From contig NC_068352.1 in assembly GCF_014633365.1 (NCBI RefSeq), positions 16,773,310-16,837,309 of the forward strand: DNA of 64,000 bases, written 5' to 3'. The notes under the pieces were generated by a model. The model was not told the origin of the DNA, did not search any database, and saw only the letters and a list, made by a program, of their open reading frames with translations. Positions within the stretch are counted from its first letter, which is position 1, and each line of letters begins with the position of its first letter. This stretch comes from Diospyros lotus. Taxonomy: Eukaryota > Streptophyta > Magnoliopsida > Ericales > Ebenaceae. The position numbers were made by a program, and so were the translations under genes. Shown here one piece after another: positions 45,846 through 56,978 of the stretch.

Positions 45846-48462
45846 ATGAAGTTCTACATATCGGCGAGTGGAACTAAGAGAGTGACGATATCGAGCGCCG
45901 TCGTCGCCGGCGGTTGCGGTGGTGGCCGTTTTTGGAAGCTTATGAAGGCGAAGGCAACGCCGGCCGGCAGACGGTTGTCTCACCGGGCGGTGTTTCCAGC
46001 GTTGTTGATGCTTGGGATTATTTTACCCTTCGTCTTCCTTCGTGTAGCTTTTGTTGCTCTTGAATCCGCCACCGTTTGCTCTTCTTCCATCGGTATACAT
46101 ACATTTCTTTATTTTTGGTCAATTGCAGCTTTCTTGTTCTGATTTGAAATATTCTAATATCTGTTTGCTACTTTCGTTCCGATGAAATTCTGTTAATGTT
46201 GATGTCCCAGAGTGTATGCGACGGAGGTTTTTCGGCGGGAGTGATTCTTCTCTGGTGAGTGTTCACTGTTACTTTACATGTTCACCCATCCCTTACTCCA
46301 CTTGTTTACACCAATTTTTCTATCGGTAAAATAAATTCAAAGAATATCCAAATTCCAAAGTGTCGCGTGAAATTTTTACGTTAAAGAACATAGTCATCAA
46401 CTGTTGCCACGTGCAGGGGGTGGGGTTGAGTTGTACTCCATATTTGTATATAAGGTAATTCTACCTATTATTTAATTTAATGGTTAAATTATATTAAATA
46501 GTTTTATTTTTATATATATAATAGTTATTATATTTATTTTTATCTTTAAATAAATAATTAATTAAATATGATATATTAATCATTAACTACTAAGATTGTT
46601 TACATGTATCTTAACTATTATTATTAGAACAATAATTAATATTACTCTTAATATAAACACATGAGTTGATTTGGCTCTTTAAGATAATGTATTATGAGAA
46701 AAATATTTACTAAAATGTTTATTATGTTAGTACTAGTTATAAAAAAATCATTGTCAATATTATTCTAATAATATTTTTATAGTTCGCTAAAAAAACAATA
46801 TCTTTATACAAAAATATGAAAGAGTATTATTTTTCTTGTTTGTTGGTTTATTCTTTTCATGGGAAATTTGCAGTGTTATAATACTTCTGCATATCTTCAA
46901 TTCTCTTGTAGCCTTGAAAAAAACTCGAATTTTTCAGCAAATCTTTTTAGCTTAACATATGCACGCTTAATTTATTTTAGCATTTTGACGTTAATCACTG
47001 CTTTTAATATTTGATCTTCTTTTAATTTTGTTTTCTTACATCGTAGTCATTTCGGCATAAATGGTGAATCAGGGTTCATGTAAGCAACTTATATAATTGA
47101 TTGCAAATTGTTAACTGATTCGAAGTAAATAATTTTTTGAATCTGTTCAGGCAAGTAGTATTCTAGATAATGTCCTTTGTTTTTGCAAGTTGAACATTTT
47201 TCAACCTTAATTATTTTTTAATGCGTACTTATATTTTTCATTTACATCTTCCTATGAATGTTTTACTCTAATGATCTAGTCCTTCTTTAATGTCAAATAT
47301 CAAACAGAAATAATTTAGAATTTCATTTTCATACGTTCACAATTTCATTATAATAAAATTGGGATTCGAGAATGCATCATTTATAACCAAAAAAATTAGT
47401 GTAGCATAAAAATTAAAGGTTATCCTTCATCTCGCGTAAGACATTTTGTTAGTAAAATTTAACATTACCAAAAGTTCAGAATCAAATTTATTGGTTTAAG
47501 TGGTTATCTTAGGATCTTATTTGATTATTACCACACTTTTTGATATTCATGGTAAATCCTATGTGCATCCGAAAATGCTTAAATTGCACTTTCACATGCT
47601 GTAATTTTCTGGATAAGATTATCTTCTACGGTTTGAAAAATAAAGGAGGAAAATCAAAATTCATGATGGCATTTTATGTCCAGCAATAGGAAAAAGGGTA
47701 TTTATGACTTCTAAAAAGACAGCTGGAATTTCAGTTGTACTTATGGGCGACCGCACTTTGGACAATTATTGATAATTCACCTCCACTAGTTGCCTTCGTC
47801 GGCACGTTGTTGGCTTTTCCTGCTACCATAATATCCCATTCCACTTGTTCTTAGTTTATCAGCAAAAAATAAAAAAAGGGAAATAAAATAAGCGCATAAA
47901 ACAGAAGTTCTGATGTCATTAGTGCATTGGTTTTTGACTAATTCCACGTCATGGGCGTGGATGCAGCCCGCATCGTCGTGGATTTAGCAACCGATCTTCA
48001 ATTTATTAATACGTTAGGATATTATGCTTTCCAGTAATGGGTTGGTAAAGCCAGAATCTCATGAGTTTGTATTTGGGTTTTACATCTTCCACCATCAACA
48101 CGGCTTTAAGCAATTGATTGCTGTAAATAAAAAATGTGCTTAAGATTGATATTTGGCTTGACAGAACTATTCACGAAATTTTGTAGATTCTTTACTGAGC
48201 CAAAAAAAAAGGAGCTTTTTGTTTTAGAAAAATTCTCTTTACATGTCATCTTCTTTCATGTTTGGTCCCTCATCGTGGGGATGGTGTGTACCATATGAAG
48301 CTCAGAGAAGAGCTGACAAGGGCATTGGTGGAGGCGAACAATGGTGACGAGGAGGGACGAACAGGGTTAGAGAGTTCATCAGCGTCATTCAAAGACCTTG
48401 TCAAGGATGTGACGTCAAACAAACAGAGCATTAAGGCTTTCGCTTTCAAGACCAAGGCCATG
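45846..48462 (+). CDS. GAUT15: GAUT15-like galacturonosyltransferase, exons 1-3 (5' part only)
   Basis: Three exons: 45846-46092, 46211-46254 and 48301-48462, joined in frame to give 151 residues. The protein starts MKFYISASGTKRVTIS, has a basic stretch, one membrane anchor at about residues 48-72 (FPALLMLGIILPFVFLRVAF), then ESATVCSSSIECM and a stem with GGSDSSL, EELTRALVEANN, FKDLVKDV and IKAFAFKTKAM. Order and wording match plant GAUT15, a GT8-family, single-pass type II Golgi protein of about 540 residues linked by family to pectin synthesis. The whole catalytic domain (DXD and HxxGxxKPW regions) is absent from the window. Splice sites are GT/AG; intron 1 is phase 1, introns 2 and 3 phase 0. 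An in-frame ATG 15 bp upstream (45831) would add MRGGD, but family members start at MKFY. Whether the gene is whole beyond the window or truncated is unknown. Confidence 0.8.
46093..46210 (+). other. GAUT15-like intron 1
   Basis: GTATAC...CCCAG, 118 bp, splits a Glu codon (G/AG). The acceptor choice is fixed by the conserved ECM-x-x-x-F continuation. Confidence 0.75.
46255..48300 (+). other. GAUT15-like intron 2
   Basis: Donor GTGAGT after codon CTG. The acceptor is taken at ATGAAG/CTC (48300). The intron is 2046 bp, AT-rich, with no recognised transposon or conserved frame. Confidence 0.6.
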
Positions 48463-50604
48463 GTACAGCACCTCCCTTTCTGTCTCTTACTATTACTATT
48501 ATTTCTTTTTTGCTATTTTACTACTGCTCTTGTTACAAATCCTTCCCTCTTTTTAGTCTCTGTTCCAATGCCATTTACTCGACTGTGGTTTGTTCTTTTC
48601 CAAACAGTTCTGTGGTCTACTGAGGTTGGGCCTGCGGGCAAATTGACAAAATGCAAATATATTTATTTATTTTTTGTTTGGTAAAAGAATTAATTTTTAG
48701 CAAGATCCAAATCAATAATTCCTGTCCATCATAGCTTTGTATAGTCCCTCTTAGTGTAGCTATCGATATTCTAATCTTTGCAAGAGTATGTGGTAATCAT
48801 CATCTGATTAAATTATCACATCACTCACTTGATGAAGGGAATTGCATTAGAACAATAAACAACCGATACAATCAATTCTGGTGGGAACATTTTCAAAATT
48901 AATGAAAGTTTCAACACTTCTTGACAAGTAGCCTCTCTTTTACGAAAAGATGCAATGATGGTTAATTAAATACTAACTACTCAAATATGATTCAAATAGT
49001 CACAACTCTTCATAAATGGGTAGTTAGATTGGTTAATTAGCTAAAAACTATTAAATAACATAGTGATTATTCTCCAAAAGTCGCAACTCTTCATCAATGA
49101 ATACTTAAGTAGTCACAACTTTTTACAACTATTCATACAAGGATTAGTTATATTAGTGACTATTCCAACAATCGCACAATTTCATTAAAAGGTATCAAGG
49201 TTGGTAATTAACTACTCAAGGTAGTTATGATTGACTATTGAAAAAGTCACAACTTCACCAAGCAAAAAAGAAGAAGAAAAATAAGAAAAAGGAGAAGTCA
49301 CCACTTTCAGAAAGGATATGACCAATTGTAAATAGTGTTCATTTGGTTTAAAAGAGAGAAGCATTTCCATACATCTAAATCATCCTTAAAGCTTGTTTAA
49401 TGCAATACAATCTTTAAGACATTGGTGATTAGTCTTGTTGTCATTGGTGATTAATCAGAGGTTTGAATTCGTTCTCTGCATAATGCATTCAAACATTACA
49501 TCACCGATTAGATTTGCTATTGTAGTGTATATTAGAAGAACACACTTGTTTTTTGCAACAACAAATTCTTACACCCTTGTTGAGCCTATCAGGAGGTAAT
49601 CAAGCAAAAAATAAAAAAAGATCAATGTGAAGTACCTAGAGTAAAACTCAAACAGGTTGTCATTTAGAAATAGATTTTTCAGCATAGGATTTTGGGAATC
49701 CATACTGAATGACTAGAGTTGTTATTTGAGGGAGGGTGTAACTGAGTTATTAGCATGGTATGAAACAAGAAGGCATACAGTTCTGCTTGTTCAAAAACTG
49801 TAATTTCAACTTTGTTGATTAGTGGATTATCCTTTGTAGGGATCACAGATGTAGGTCTATTGACAGACTGAACCACATTAAATGTTTCTTTTATTATTTT
49901 TTATGTGGATGTGATTTCTTTTTAATTGTGTATGCAACCCTAAATCCCATTAGGTGGTGCAAACAACTTGAATTTTTCCTCAGCAATTGTTATGAGAGTT
50001 GTTGGTTCATCTTCCTGTATTGAGTAGTTGTTGTCCTAAGGAGGAAGAGAAACTATACCAAGAGGAAAAGAAAAAAATTGAGAGACCAGTTGATTGTCAT
50101 AATGGTGGTTGGATAACAGCTATCGTATGAGCTAAACTTCCTTGTTTGCTTGGTGGCTTGTGAGAAAGACAATGGGCACTAAAATGATGTTACTATGATA
50201 GTTAGGACTTCTCTCTGATGTTACTGGCAATAATGGGTCTTGATTTCCAGTACTGGCTAACAACTAAGAGTATGTTGGCTATTCCATTAACAAACAATGG
50301 AGAAGACCATCAGGATGCTGCTTTCCAGATGGAATCAGTAAAAAAGTTGATTTTTGCAAATGGCATTGAAGGAAGAGGTTTCTTTTCTTCAGAGTGTTTT
50401 GTGAAATTTGGTGTATTGATTTTGAGTTGAGAGAGAAATTGTTGGACAACTCCTTAAATTTGAAGTTAGTTGGGATTTGGTTTTGAAGGAAACCAAATCT
50501 AGACAAGAATGGAAAACCAATTTCAGGTAGGATTAGGAATAGACTTTTCAACATGGGTTTTTGAAAACCACACTTTAGTAGCTAGTGTTATTTGAGAAAG
50601 GACA
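48463..50604 (+). other. Start of GAUT15-like intron 3; decayed repeats
   Basis: Donor ATG/GTACAG. The expected next exon (a segment beginning with two or three hydrophobic residues then MERK) was not found here or further right. About 48990-49260 holds four to five loose repeats of AGTCACAACTCTTCAT. Segments 49668-49730 and 50543-50600 are diverged direct copies (GATTTTTCAGCATAGG and GACTTTTCAACATGGG starts), perhaps remnants of old LTRs. No gene is seen. Confidence 0.55.
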
Positions 50605-50845
50605 TGTCAGGAAACCTAATGTTCTATAAAGGGATTTCTTATTCCTTTTCTTATTTTTTTATATGGGAGTTAGTGGATGATTGTACCTTCAGGTAGCTGT
50701 TTGGGTTGTACCCTGTAATTTGGCTTGGCGCCAACAAAACATTGCCTCAGGACTAGTATATAAGCAACCAACCCAGCCTAACGAGAAGCATCGAGAATTT
50801 CTATCCAATTTCAGATCTCCCTCTCTTAGTTTCTCTCCCTCCCGA

Positions 50846-50882
<37 letters not shown>

Positions 50883-50992
50883 CCCTCCCATCCTCCTTAT
50901 CTCCCTCCATTCATCTCTTATTTCTCACCCAAATTTTGTTCCGATTCTTATCAATTGAAGAGAATTGGTCTATCAGGTTCAAGATCCTGACA
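50605..50992 (+). mobile_element. Ty3 5' LTR (candidate borders)
   Basis: The 388-bp unit starts TGTCAGG and ends CCTGACA, a perfect 7-bp inverted pair, three bases before a primer site. TATATAAG at about 50756-50763 serves as TATA box, followed by a leader-like stretch with (CT)n at 50850-50879. The left end could be older-repeat sequence; the right end is firm. Confidence 0.6.
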
Positions 50993-50995
50993 AAG

Positions 50996-51007
50996 TGGTA
51001 TCGGAGC
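50996..51007 (+). other. Ty3 primer binding site
   Basis: TGGTATCGGAGC, one mismatch from the tRNA-Met primer consensus, between LTR and gag. Confidence 0.8.
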
Positions 51008-51162
51008 AATCGTTCCTTGGCTATGAGCCGGGCGATTGTTGCGGGGAACAATCGGCGATTGTTGGGGTGATCGATTGAAGCAAGGCGAGCAGTGGTGAAT
51101 ATCGGGTTTTGTTACAGCGATACAGGGCAGTTCTTAGTTCCCCCTGTTTGAGAGGTTTAGCC

Positions 51163-52366
51163 ATGGACGATGGTATACGGATGAAGAATTTCGAGTCACA
51201 ACTACAACAAATGAACTCGACAGTAACCGACCTTCAGTCGCGCGTGAGTTCACTAGAAGCTGGGTCCAGAAGGAATCATGAAGCAATTCTCATGATAGAC
51301 TAGAAAATTGAAAGAGTGGATCGAAGGGTTGAATCGATTGGGGTGACGGTGAAGGGCCTGTAAATGGCTTCATGATGATGTTTGCGAGGCAGCCTCAAGT
51401 AAGTATCTCTCCCAATTTCCCTCCTAGAGAACGAACTGATCCGATTCTTCCAGGATTCGGACAAGCTCCTCCTAGGACAGCTGGTTCCGTAGAATTGGAG
51501 GTGGAACCAGCTGCGATCGGAGAAAATTTGGAGAGGACTGTTGGAAGGCGATCGGAAGTATCAGCCACACAAAATCCATCGTACTTTCCGATGCCGGAGT
51601 TGGATATTCCGATATTCGAAGGGTAGAATCCAAGATGGTGGGAAAGGCACTGTGAGAAGCTATTTTTGTTGTATTGTATACCAAGGCAGCAGAGGATCAC
51701 CCTAGCCTCTGTGTATTTCAATGGTGTAGCAGACTCATGGTTTCAAAGTTGGGAATAGGTGCAAGGTAATTACAATTGGCCAGACTTTGTCGAAGATTTC
51801 TGTGGCAGATTCGGAGATAGAAAATGACGGATATAGTTGAAGAATTTAACAAACTGAAACAAAAGGGTTTTGTCCAACAATATCAGGTGAAGTTCGAGAA
51901 ATTGAAGTCCTTAATGGTTAACCTCAACCTGTATTTAACTGAGGTGTACTTCATCTCAAGCTTCACCAGGCTTGAGCGAAGAACTACGGCCTATAGTCTA
52001 GATGTTACAATCGAGGAACGTTAAACAGGATGCGGACAGCACTAGGTTGTAGGAGTTATTAGTGGAAGCAATCATAAGAAAATAGAAAAATCCTTGGAGA
52101 GGTGTACGCATGAATTCGAATCAATTAGGAGCTCAAACAGGGATGGTAAACCAGGGAGCTAATAAGGAAATTGTAAGAAATAATCAGGGTTACAGAAACG
52201 CAGCAATTCAACCAACGGCTGTGTTGAATCAACTTGCAGCTGGAAAATCTGCAATAGTGGAATAGAGGAGACAAGGTGGCCTATGTTACAAGTGTGGGGA
52301 AAAATATGTGCCAGGCCATCAATGTAAAAAGCATCTGCTAATGCTGGAAGGAGATGAGGAATAAAG
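51163..52366 (+). pseudogene. Ty3 gag, broken
   Basis: The ATG at 51163 begins MDDGIRMKNFESQLQQMNST and a coiled-coil-like stretch (VTDLQSRVSSLEAGSRRNHE). Later frames carry PMPELDIPIFEG, then WWERHCEKLFLLY, ITLASVYFNGVADSWFQSW (the retrotransposon gag core) and FNKLKQKGFVQQYQVKFEKL. A complete CCHC knuckle CYKCGEKYVPGHQC is at 52284-52325. Stops at about 51301 and 51624 and several frame changes make it non-functional. No protease or RT follows; a minus-strand LTR begins at 52430. Confidence 0.85.
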
Positions 52367-52429
52367 GAGATAGAGGAAACTCCAGTGACAGAGAATGAAT
52401 TGGAAGATATTGGTGATGGTGAGATATCT

Positions 52430-52692
52430 TGTCACGGCCCAAAGCCTTGCAATTCTCTTCCTTCCAATCTGATGAGAATTACAAAGATCAAACACCAGAG
52501 CAGAAAATAGAGAGAATAGAGAGAAATAAGAGAGAGGAGAGGGAGAATGAGGAAGAACAGAGAGAAAAGAGGGAAATGATGCAGAATTTTGAAATTCTCG
52601 TTAGTTCCAATCCATCCCAAGGATGGGAGAATATACACAAGGCGTTTGGGGAGGAGAGATTCTCTTGCTAGGGTGGGCCCTACACCCTAACA
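52430..52692 (-). mobile_element. Short Ty3 LTR
   Basis: The minus strand starts TGTTAGGGTG at 52692 and ends GGGCCGTGACA at 52430, 263 bp, immediately downstream (on that strand) of an integrase tail. The middle is rich in GAGA/CTCT runs. The polypurine tract expected before a 3' LTR is not visible, so some internal DNA has been lost. Confidence 0.6.
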
Positions 52693-52954
52693 AACTCGAT
52701 ATTCTCCTAACCTTCGGGTTCCACTGTCTGGCTAACCTCTTTAGGAAGGGTAGGCAATGCAGAACTTGCTGGTTATGCTCCAACTAATCTCTTTAGGAGC
52801 GATACATGAAATATAGGGTGAATTAGTGACCCTACAGGTAGTTGCAGGCGATATGCCACCTTCTCCACCTTAGCTTCTATGGGAAATGGCCCACAGTACT
52901 TTGGACTGAGCTTGGTTGCCTTTTCTCGGTTGATAGACTTCAGGTGAGGGTACT
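52693..52954 (-). pseudogene. Ty3 integrase C-terminal fragment
   Basis: Minus strand encodes [39 protein letters not shown] and [19 protein letters not shown] then a stop: the conserved end of plant Ty3 integrase ([28 protein letters not shown] pattern). It is cut on the right at 52954 by the Family A LTR, so only about 65 codons remain. Confidence 0.9.
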
Positions 52955-55834
52955 TGTAACACCCAGTAATCCTAGTGTTATGAGAATGAGAAAGGAAGTA
53001 AGAAAACTTCCAAAAATGCCCTTGAGAAGGTGTTAGATCCTTGAGAATATTGGTGCCCTATGAGAGGGGCATTTTGGTAATTTGGATAGTGAAGTTCAAT
53101 AAATGGTATTTTGGTAAATTGAAAATAATTCTTATATGGAATTAGGTGAGTAAGTGAATTAAATCCCAATTTTGTATTTATGTGGAGATATGGGATTAAT
53201 AATTTATGAAAGGGTATTTTGGTAATTTAGAGTGATTCCATAAATGAATTTAATTATGGAAAATAGGGAAAATGGTGGATATTGAATTATTTGAGAAAAT
53301 AATTATGTTTTCCCTAAATTGGTGAATAAATTTGGAAATGCCACATGGATGGATGAGATGAGAACTTGGGAGCCAAGTATGGGTTTAAAATGTGACATTT
53401 GGCAAAGTCTTGTTCAAATATAAATGGGGTGATTTAATTAAATGTAAAAGGAAATGATTTTAGTCTTTCAAGCATTTAATGAGAGGCACGATGGTGTTGA
53501 ATTAAAAGAAAAAATTCAAAAAAAAATAAATTAGTCATGCATTAATAGTGAAAAATGGTCCCATTAAATTAAATGGGAAAGAAATTAATTATGTCTCTAA
53601 AATGTGATGGATATGAAAATAGTCTTGTTTAAGTAAATGAGAAAAATGGCTAATTTTGAGAAATTCCAAGACTTGATCCAATGGTGGATATTTGGTTTTG
53701 AAATTGGAAAGGGATCCGATGGCTAATAATGAGTCTTGAAAGTGGGCAAGGATTGCCAAATGGGATTCAAGAATCCAAGAAGAAATGAGAAATTGGGAGA
53801 TGGTGGTTAGTGACACATGGCATAATCTTGTGAAGCAAGAATAAGCATTTAAATGAAATTCAAATTGGTGAAGTAATGGTCTTTCAAGCATTAAATGCAA
53901 GACATGATGTTGTTGCCTAAAAAGAAAATGGAAAATAAAAGAAATTAGTTATCAATTAATGGTGTGAAATTGGAGAGAAGTTCTTTAATGGAAAAGAAAG
54001 TGATTATGTCTTTCAAGGCTTGTCTTAAAATTAGTCCAATTAAATAAATAGAAAAGAAATCTATTTATGGAACTTGATCCAAGGGTGGTGGATGGTTCTT
54101 GAAAATCCAAAGGCTTGGATTTAAAAAGAAATGAGCACATGGATTGTGCTTTCTTGTGTTTTCTCCAAGAGAAGGGATGGGTTTATTTGAAATGGATGGT
54201 TGAGATTAAGTCTCCCTTAAGCACAAGGATTCTGCCTTTAGTGAATGGCCTAGATGGATTCTTGAAATATGGAAAACTAGTATATAATGGCAAGTAAGAG
54301 AGTCTTGTCTTCCTTTGGCCATTTGGAGAAAGAAATGAAGAAGAAAGGAAATAATGAAGAGAAGAAGGAAAGGAAAGAAGAAAAAAAAGAATGTAAGTAT
54401 TCTTCCTTAGGCTAGTATGTAAGTTTCTTCCATTTCTTTTAATGGTAGCTTAGCTTCTTTAAATTTTGTTCAAGGAACTCTTAAGGAGAAGAGTGGGAAA
54501 TGAAGCTAGGAGATTCTTGAAGTTTCAAAGAAAAGAATGAGGTAAGGGATAGCCCCATAGGATGGTGGCTTTGCAAGTTGTAAGTATGTATTTAAACTTT
54601 GAGTGTGTGCATTGGCATGTTGTTTGTGCTCAAGGACCTATGGCCATGAGGTTATGTGGGGTAGGGTAATTTAAAGCCTCAAACCAAGGTGGTGGTGAGG
54701 ATGTGGAAGCCCTAACCATGTTGCATACATGCATTTGGCATCACATATTATGTTTTTGTTCATACTTATGTTCATTGCACCCTTATTGAGCTTTGTAGCT
54801 CATGAGATTTTATCCTCCCCTTGTAGGTTGTTCTTATGTCAAAAGAGAAAAGGAAGAGTTGCAAGCTTGTGGTTGGAAGCTCATGGTGTTAATTATTTTG
54901 TTGTAAATTTATGGCTTAATGAAGCCTAGGCATGTGGTTATTTAATTTGTGGCTTTATGGCTTAGGGAAGTCTATTTATTGTATGTGTCTCATGTGATGT
55001 AATTTAAGGGTTGGTAATGGCTTGTGAAGGCTTAGAACCATGGATGTAATTTATTTGGAATAAATCATGAGGTTGGAGTAAATGATTTTGTTTATGAAAA
55101 GAGGCTTTGGGATGTGAAAAGTGGATATTTTAAATGCATTTATTGGGGGTGAAATTTCTGGAAAATATGGGTTTAAAAGCCCAAGAAAAAAAAAGAAAAG
55201 AAATTTTTGGAAGCAGCAGGTGGCAGCAGCAAGAGCAGGCCGTGTGGCGCGCTGGGCCGTGCGAGTGTGCGCGCAGGTGGCCGCGCGGCAGGTGCAGGCG
55301 ACCCGAGCAGCAGGCGCACCGTGGGGCCCCGAGCGTGCCAGCAGGCCCCGCCGGCCAATTTTTTTAAAAAAATTGAAATTTTTGGGGGATTTTGGGGCAT
55401 TTCTTAATTGATTTTGGGCCCCGCAAGAATTTTCAAAATAAAGGGATTTTTCGGTCATTTATGGAGATAAATGCCGAATTTTGAAAAAAGAAAAATTTTG
55501 AATTTTTCCTCTAAAATTGGTAATCAATCAATGTATGGATTGAAATGATGAATTTTTGGAGATCGGTGAAATTCTTGGATGGGAAAAGAATTAATTATAA
55601 ATATGAGGATGGCGATTGGGCATCATAATGAGATTTCTTTTCAGCTAAGTGCGGTGTGGTTAAGCCTAATTCTGTTAGTGAATCCTGGGGTTGAGGGAAG
55701 GGAAGGACGAGCCTAGTTCCCACCTAGGGCGTTTAGTCTTGAAACATGGTCCTCCTTTCTCCACAAGCCGGGCAGGTGGACAATTCGGCTAATTGTTCAC
55801 GAGTGGTACTCGTAAGTGGGATCGGGGCGTTACA
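52955..55834 (+). mobile_element. Family A 5' LTR
   Basis: Starts TGTAACACCCAG and ends GGATCGGGGCGTTACA, 2880 bp, with a primer site two bases on. It holds an internal diverged duplication with a period near 418 bp (GTGACA-x-x-TGGCA starts at 53392 and 53810) and a GC-rich block (55205-55355). It is inserted in the integrase fragment; flank GTACT (52950-52954) is the expected left target duplication, with the partner outside the window. The open frames inside are compositional. Confidence 0.85.
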
Positions 55835-55837
55835 GTT

Positions 55838-55849
55838 TGGTATCAAAGC
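55838..55849 (+). other. Family A primer binding site
   Basis: TGGTATCAAAGC, one mismatch from the tRNA-Met primer consensus, placed as expected after the LTR. Confidence 0.85.
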
Positions 55850-56023
55850 GATGGTTAGAGCATCAAGTGGAGGATGCTTGGAGAAATGTGGTTGAAGATT
55901 GATGTAAAGACCTTGGTAGTGGGATCACATGTAACCGAGGACCCTAGGAGTTGGGTCGGAGCATTGAGGCTTGTGGCAATGTGAATGGAATGCTCGAATA
56001 TTCTTGCTACAGGAATAAGAAAA
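55850..56023 (+). other. Family A internal 5' fragment
   Basis: About 175 bp of internal DNA, the inverse of 62800-62980 in the embedded minus-strand copy (shared GAGGACCCTAGGAGTTGGGT). It breaks off at ACATCATG (56023-56030). Confidence 0.8.
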
Positions 56024-56978
56024 CATCATGGCTTGCATTTAATGCTTGAAAGACCATTAATTCACTAATTTGAATTTCATTTAAATGTTTATTCTTGCTT
56101 CACAAGATTATGCCATGTGTCACTAACCACCATCTCTCAATTTCTCATTTCTCTTTGGATTCTTGAATCCTATTTGGCAATCCTTGCCCGCTTTCAAGAC
56201 TCATCATTAGCCATTGGATCCCTTTCCAATTTCAAAACCAAATATCCCCCCTTGGATCAAGTCTTGGAATTTCTCAAAATTAGCCATTTTTCTCATTTAC
56301 TTAAATGAGACTATTTTCATATCCATCACATTTGAGAGACATAATTAATTTCTTTCCCATTTAATTTAGTGGGACCATTTTCCACCATTAATGCATGACT
56401 AATTTATTTTCTTTTGGATTTTTTCTTTTAATCCAACACCATCATGCCTCTCATTAAATGTTTGAAAGACTAAAATCATTTCTTTTTGCATTTAACTAAA
56501 TCACTCCATTTATACTTGAACAAGACTTTGCCAAGTGTCACATTTTAAACCCATACTTGGCTCTTAAGTTCTGATCTCATCCATCCATGTGGCATTTCCA
56601 CATTTATTCACCAATTTAGGGAAAACATAATTATTTTCTCAAATAATTCAATATCCACTATTTTCCCTATTTTTCATAATTAAATTCTTTTATGGAATCA
56701 CTCCAAATTATCAAAATACCCTTTCATGAATTATTAATCCCATATCTCCACATAAATACAAAATTGAGATTTAATTCATTTACTCACCTAATTCCACATA
56801 GGAATTATTTCCAATTTACCAAAATATCATTTATTGAACTTCACTATCCAAATTATCAAAATGCCCCTCTCATAGGGCACCAATATTCTCAAGGATCTAA
56901 CACCTTCTCAAGGGCATTTTTGGAAGTTTTCTTACTTCCTTTCTCATTCTCATAATAATAGGATTACTGGGTGTTACA
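56024..56978 (-). mobile_element. Family A LTR, first 950 bp, inverted
   Basis: The minus strand reads TGTAACACCCAGTAATCC from 56978 and follows 52955 to about 53905 at roughly 96% identity by eye, then ends at the junction near 56024-56030. It is the 3' LTR start of the embedded minus-strand copy. Confidence 0.85.

Noticed and set aside
48262..48684. A 140-residue protein starting upstream of GAUT15 exon 3
   Set aside because: Only the part from 48301 to 48462 matches GAUT15; the leading and trailing residues read through introns 2 and 3.
52429..52671. A Glu/Arg-rich protein at 52429-52671
   Set aside because: It runs antisense through a short Ty3 LTR; the GAGA-rich middle explains the composition.
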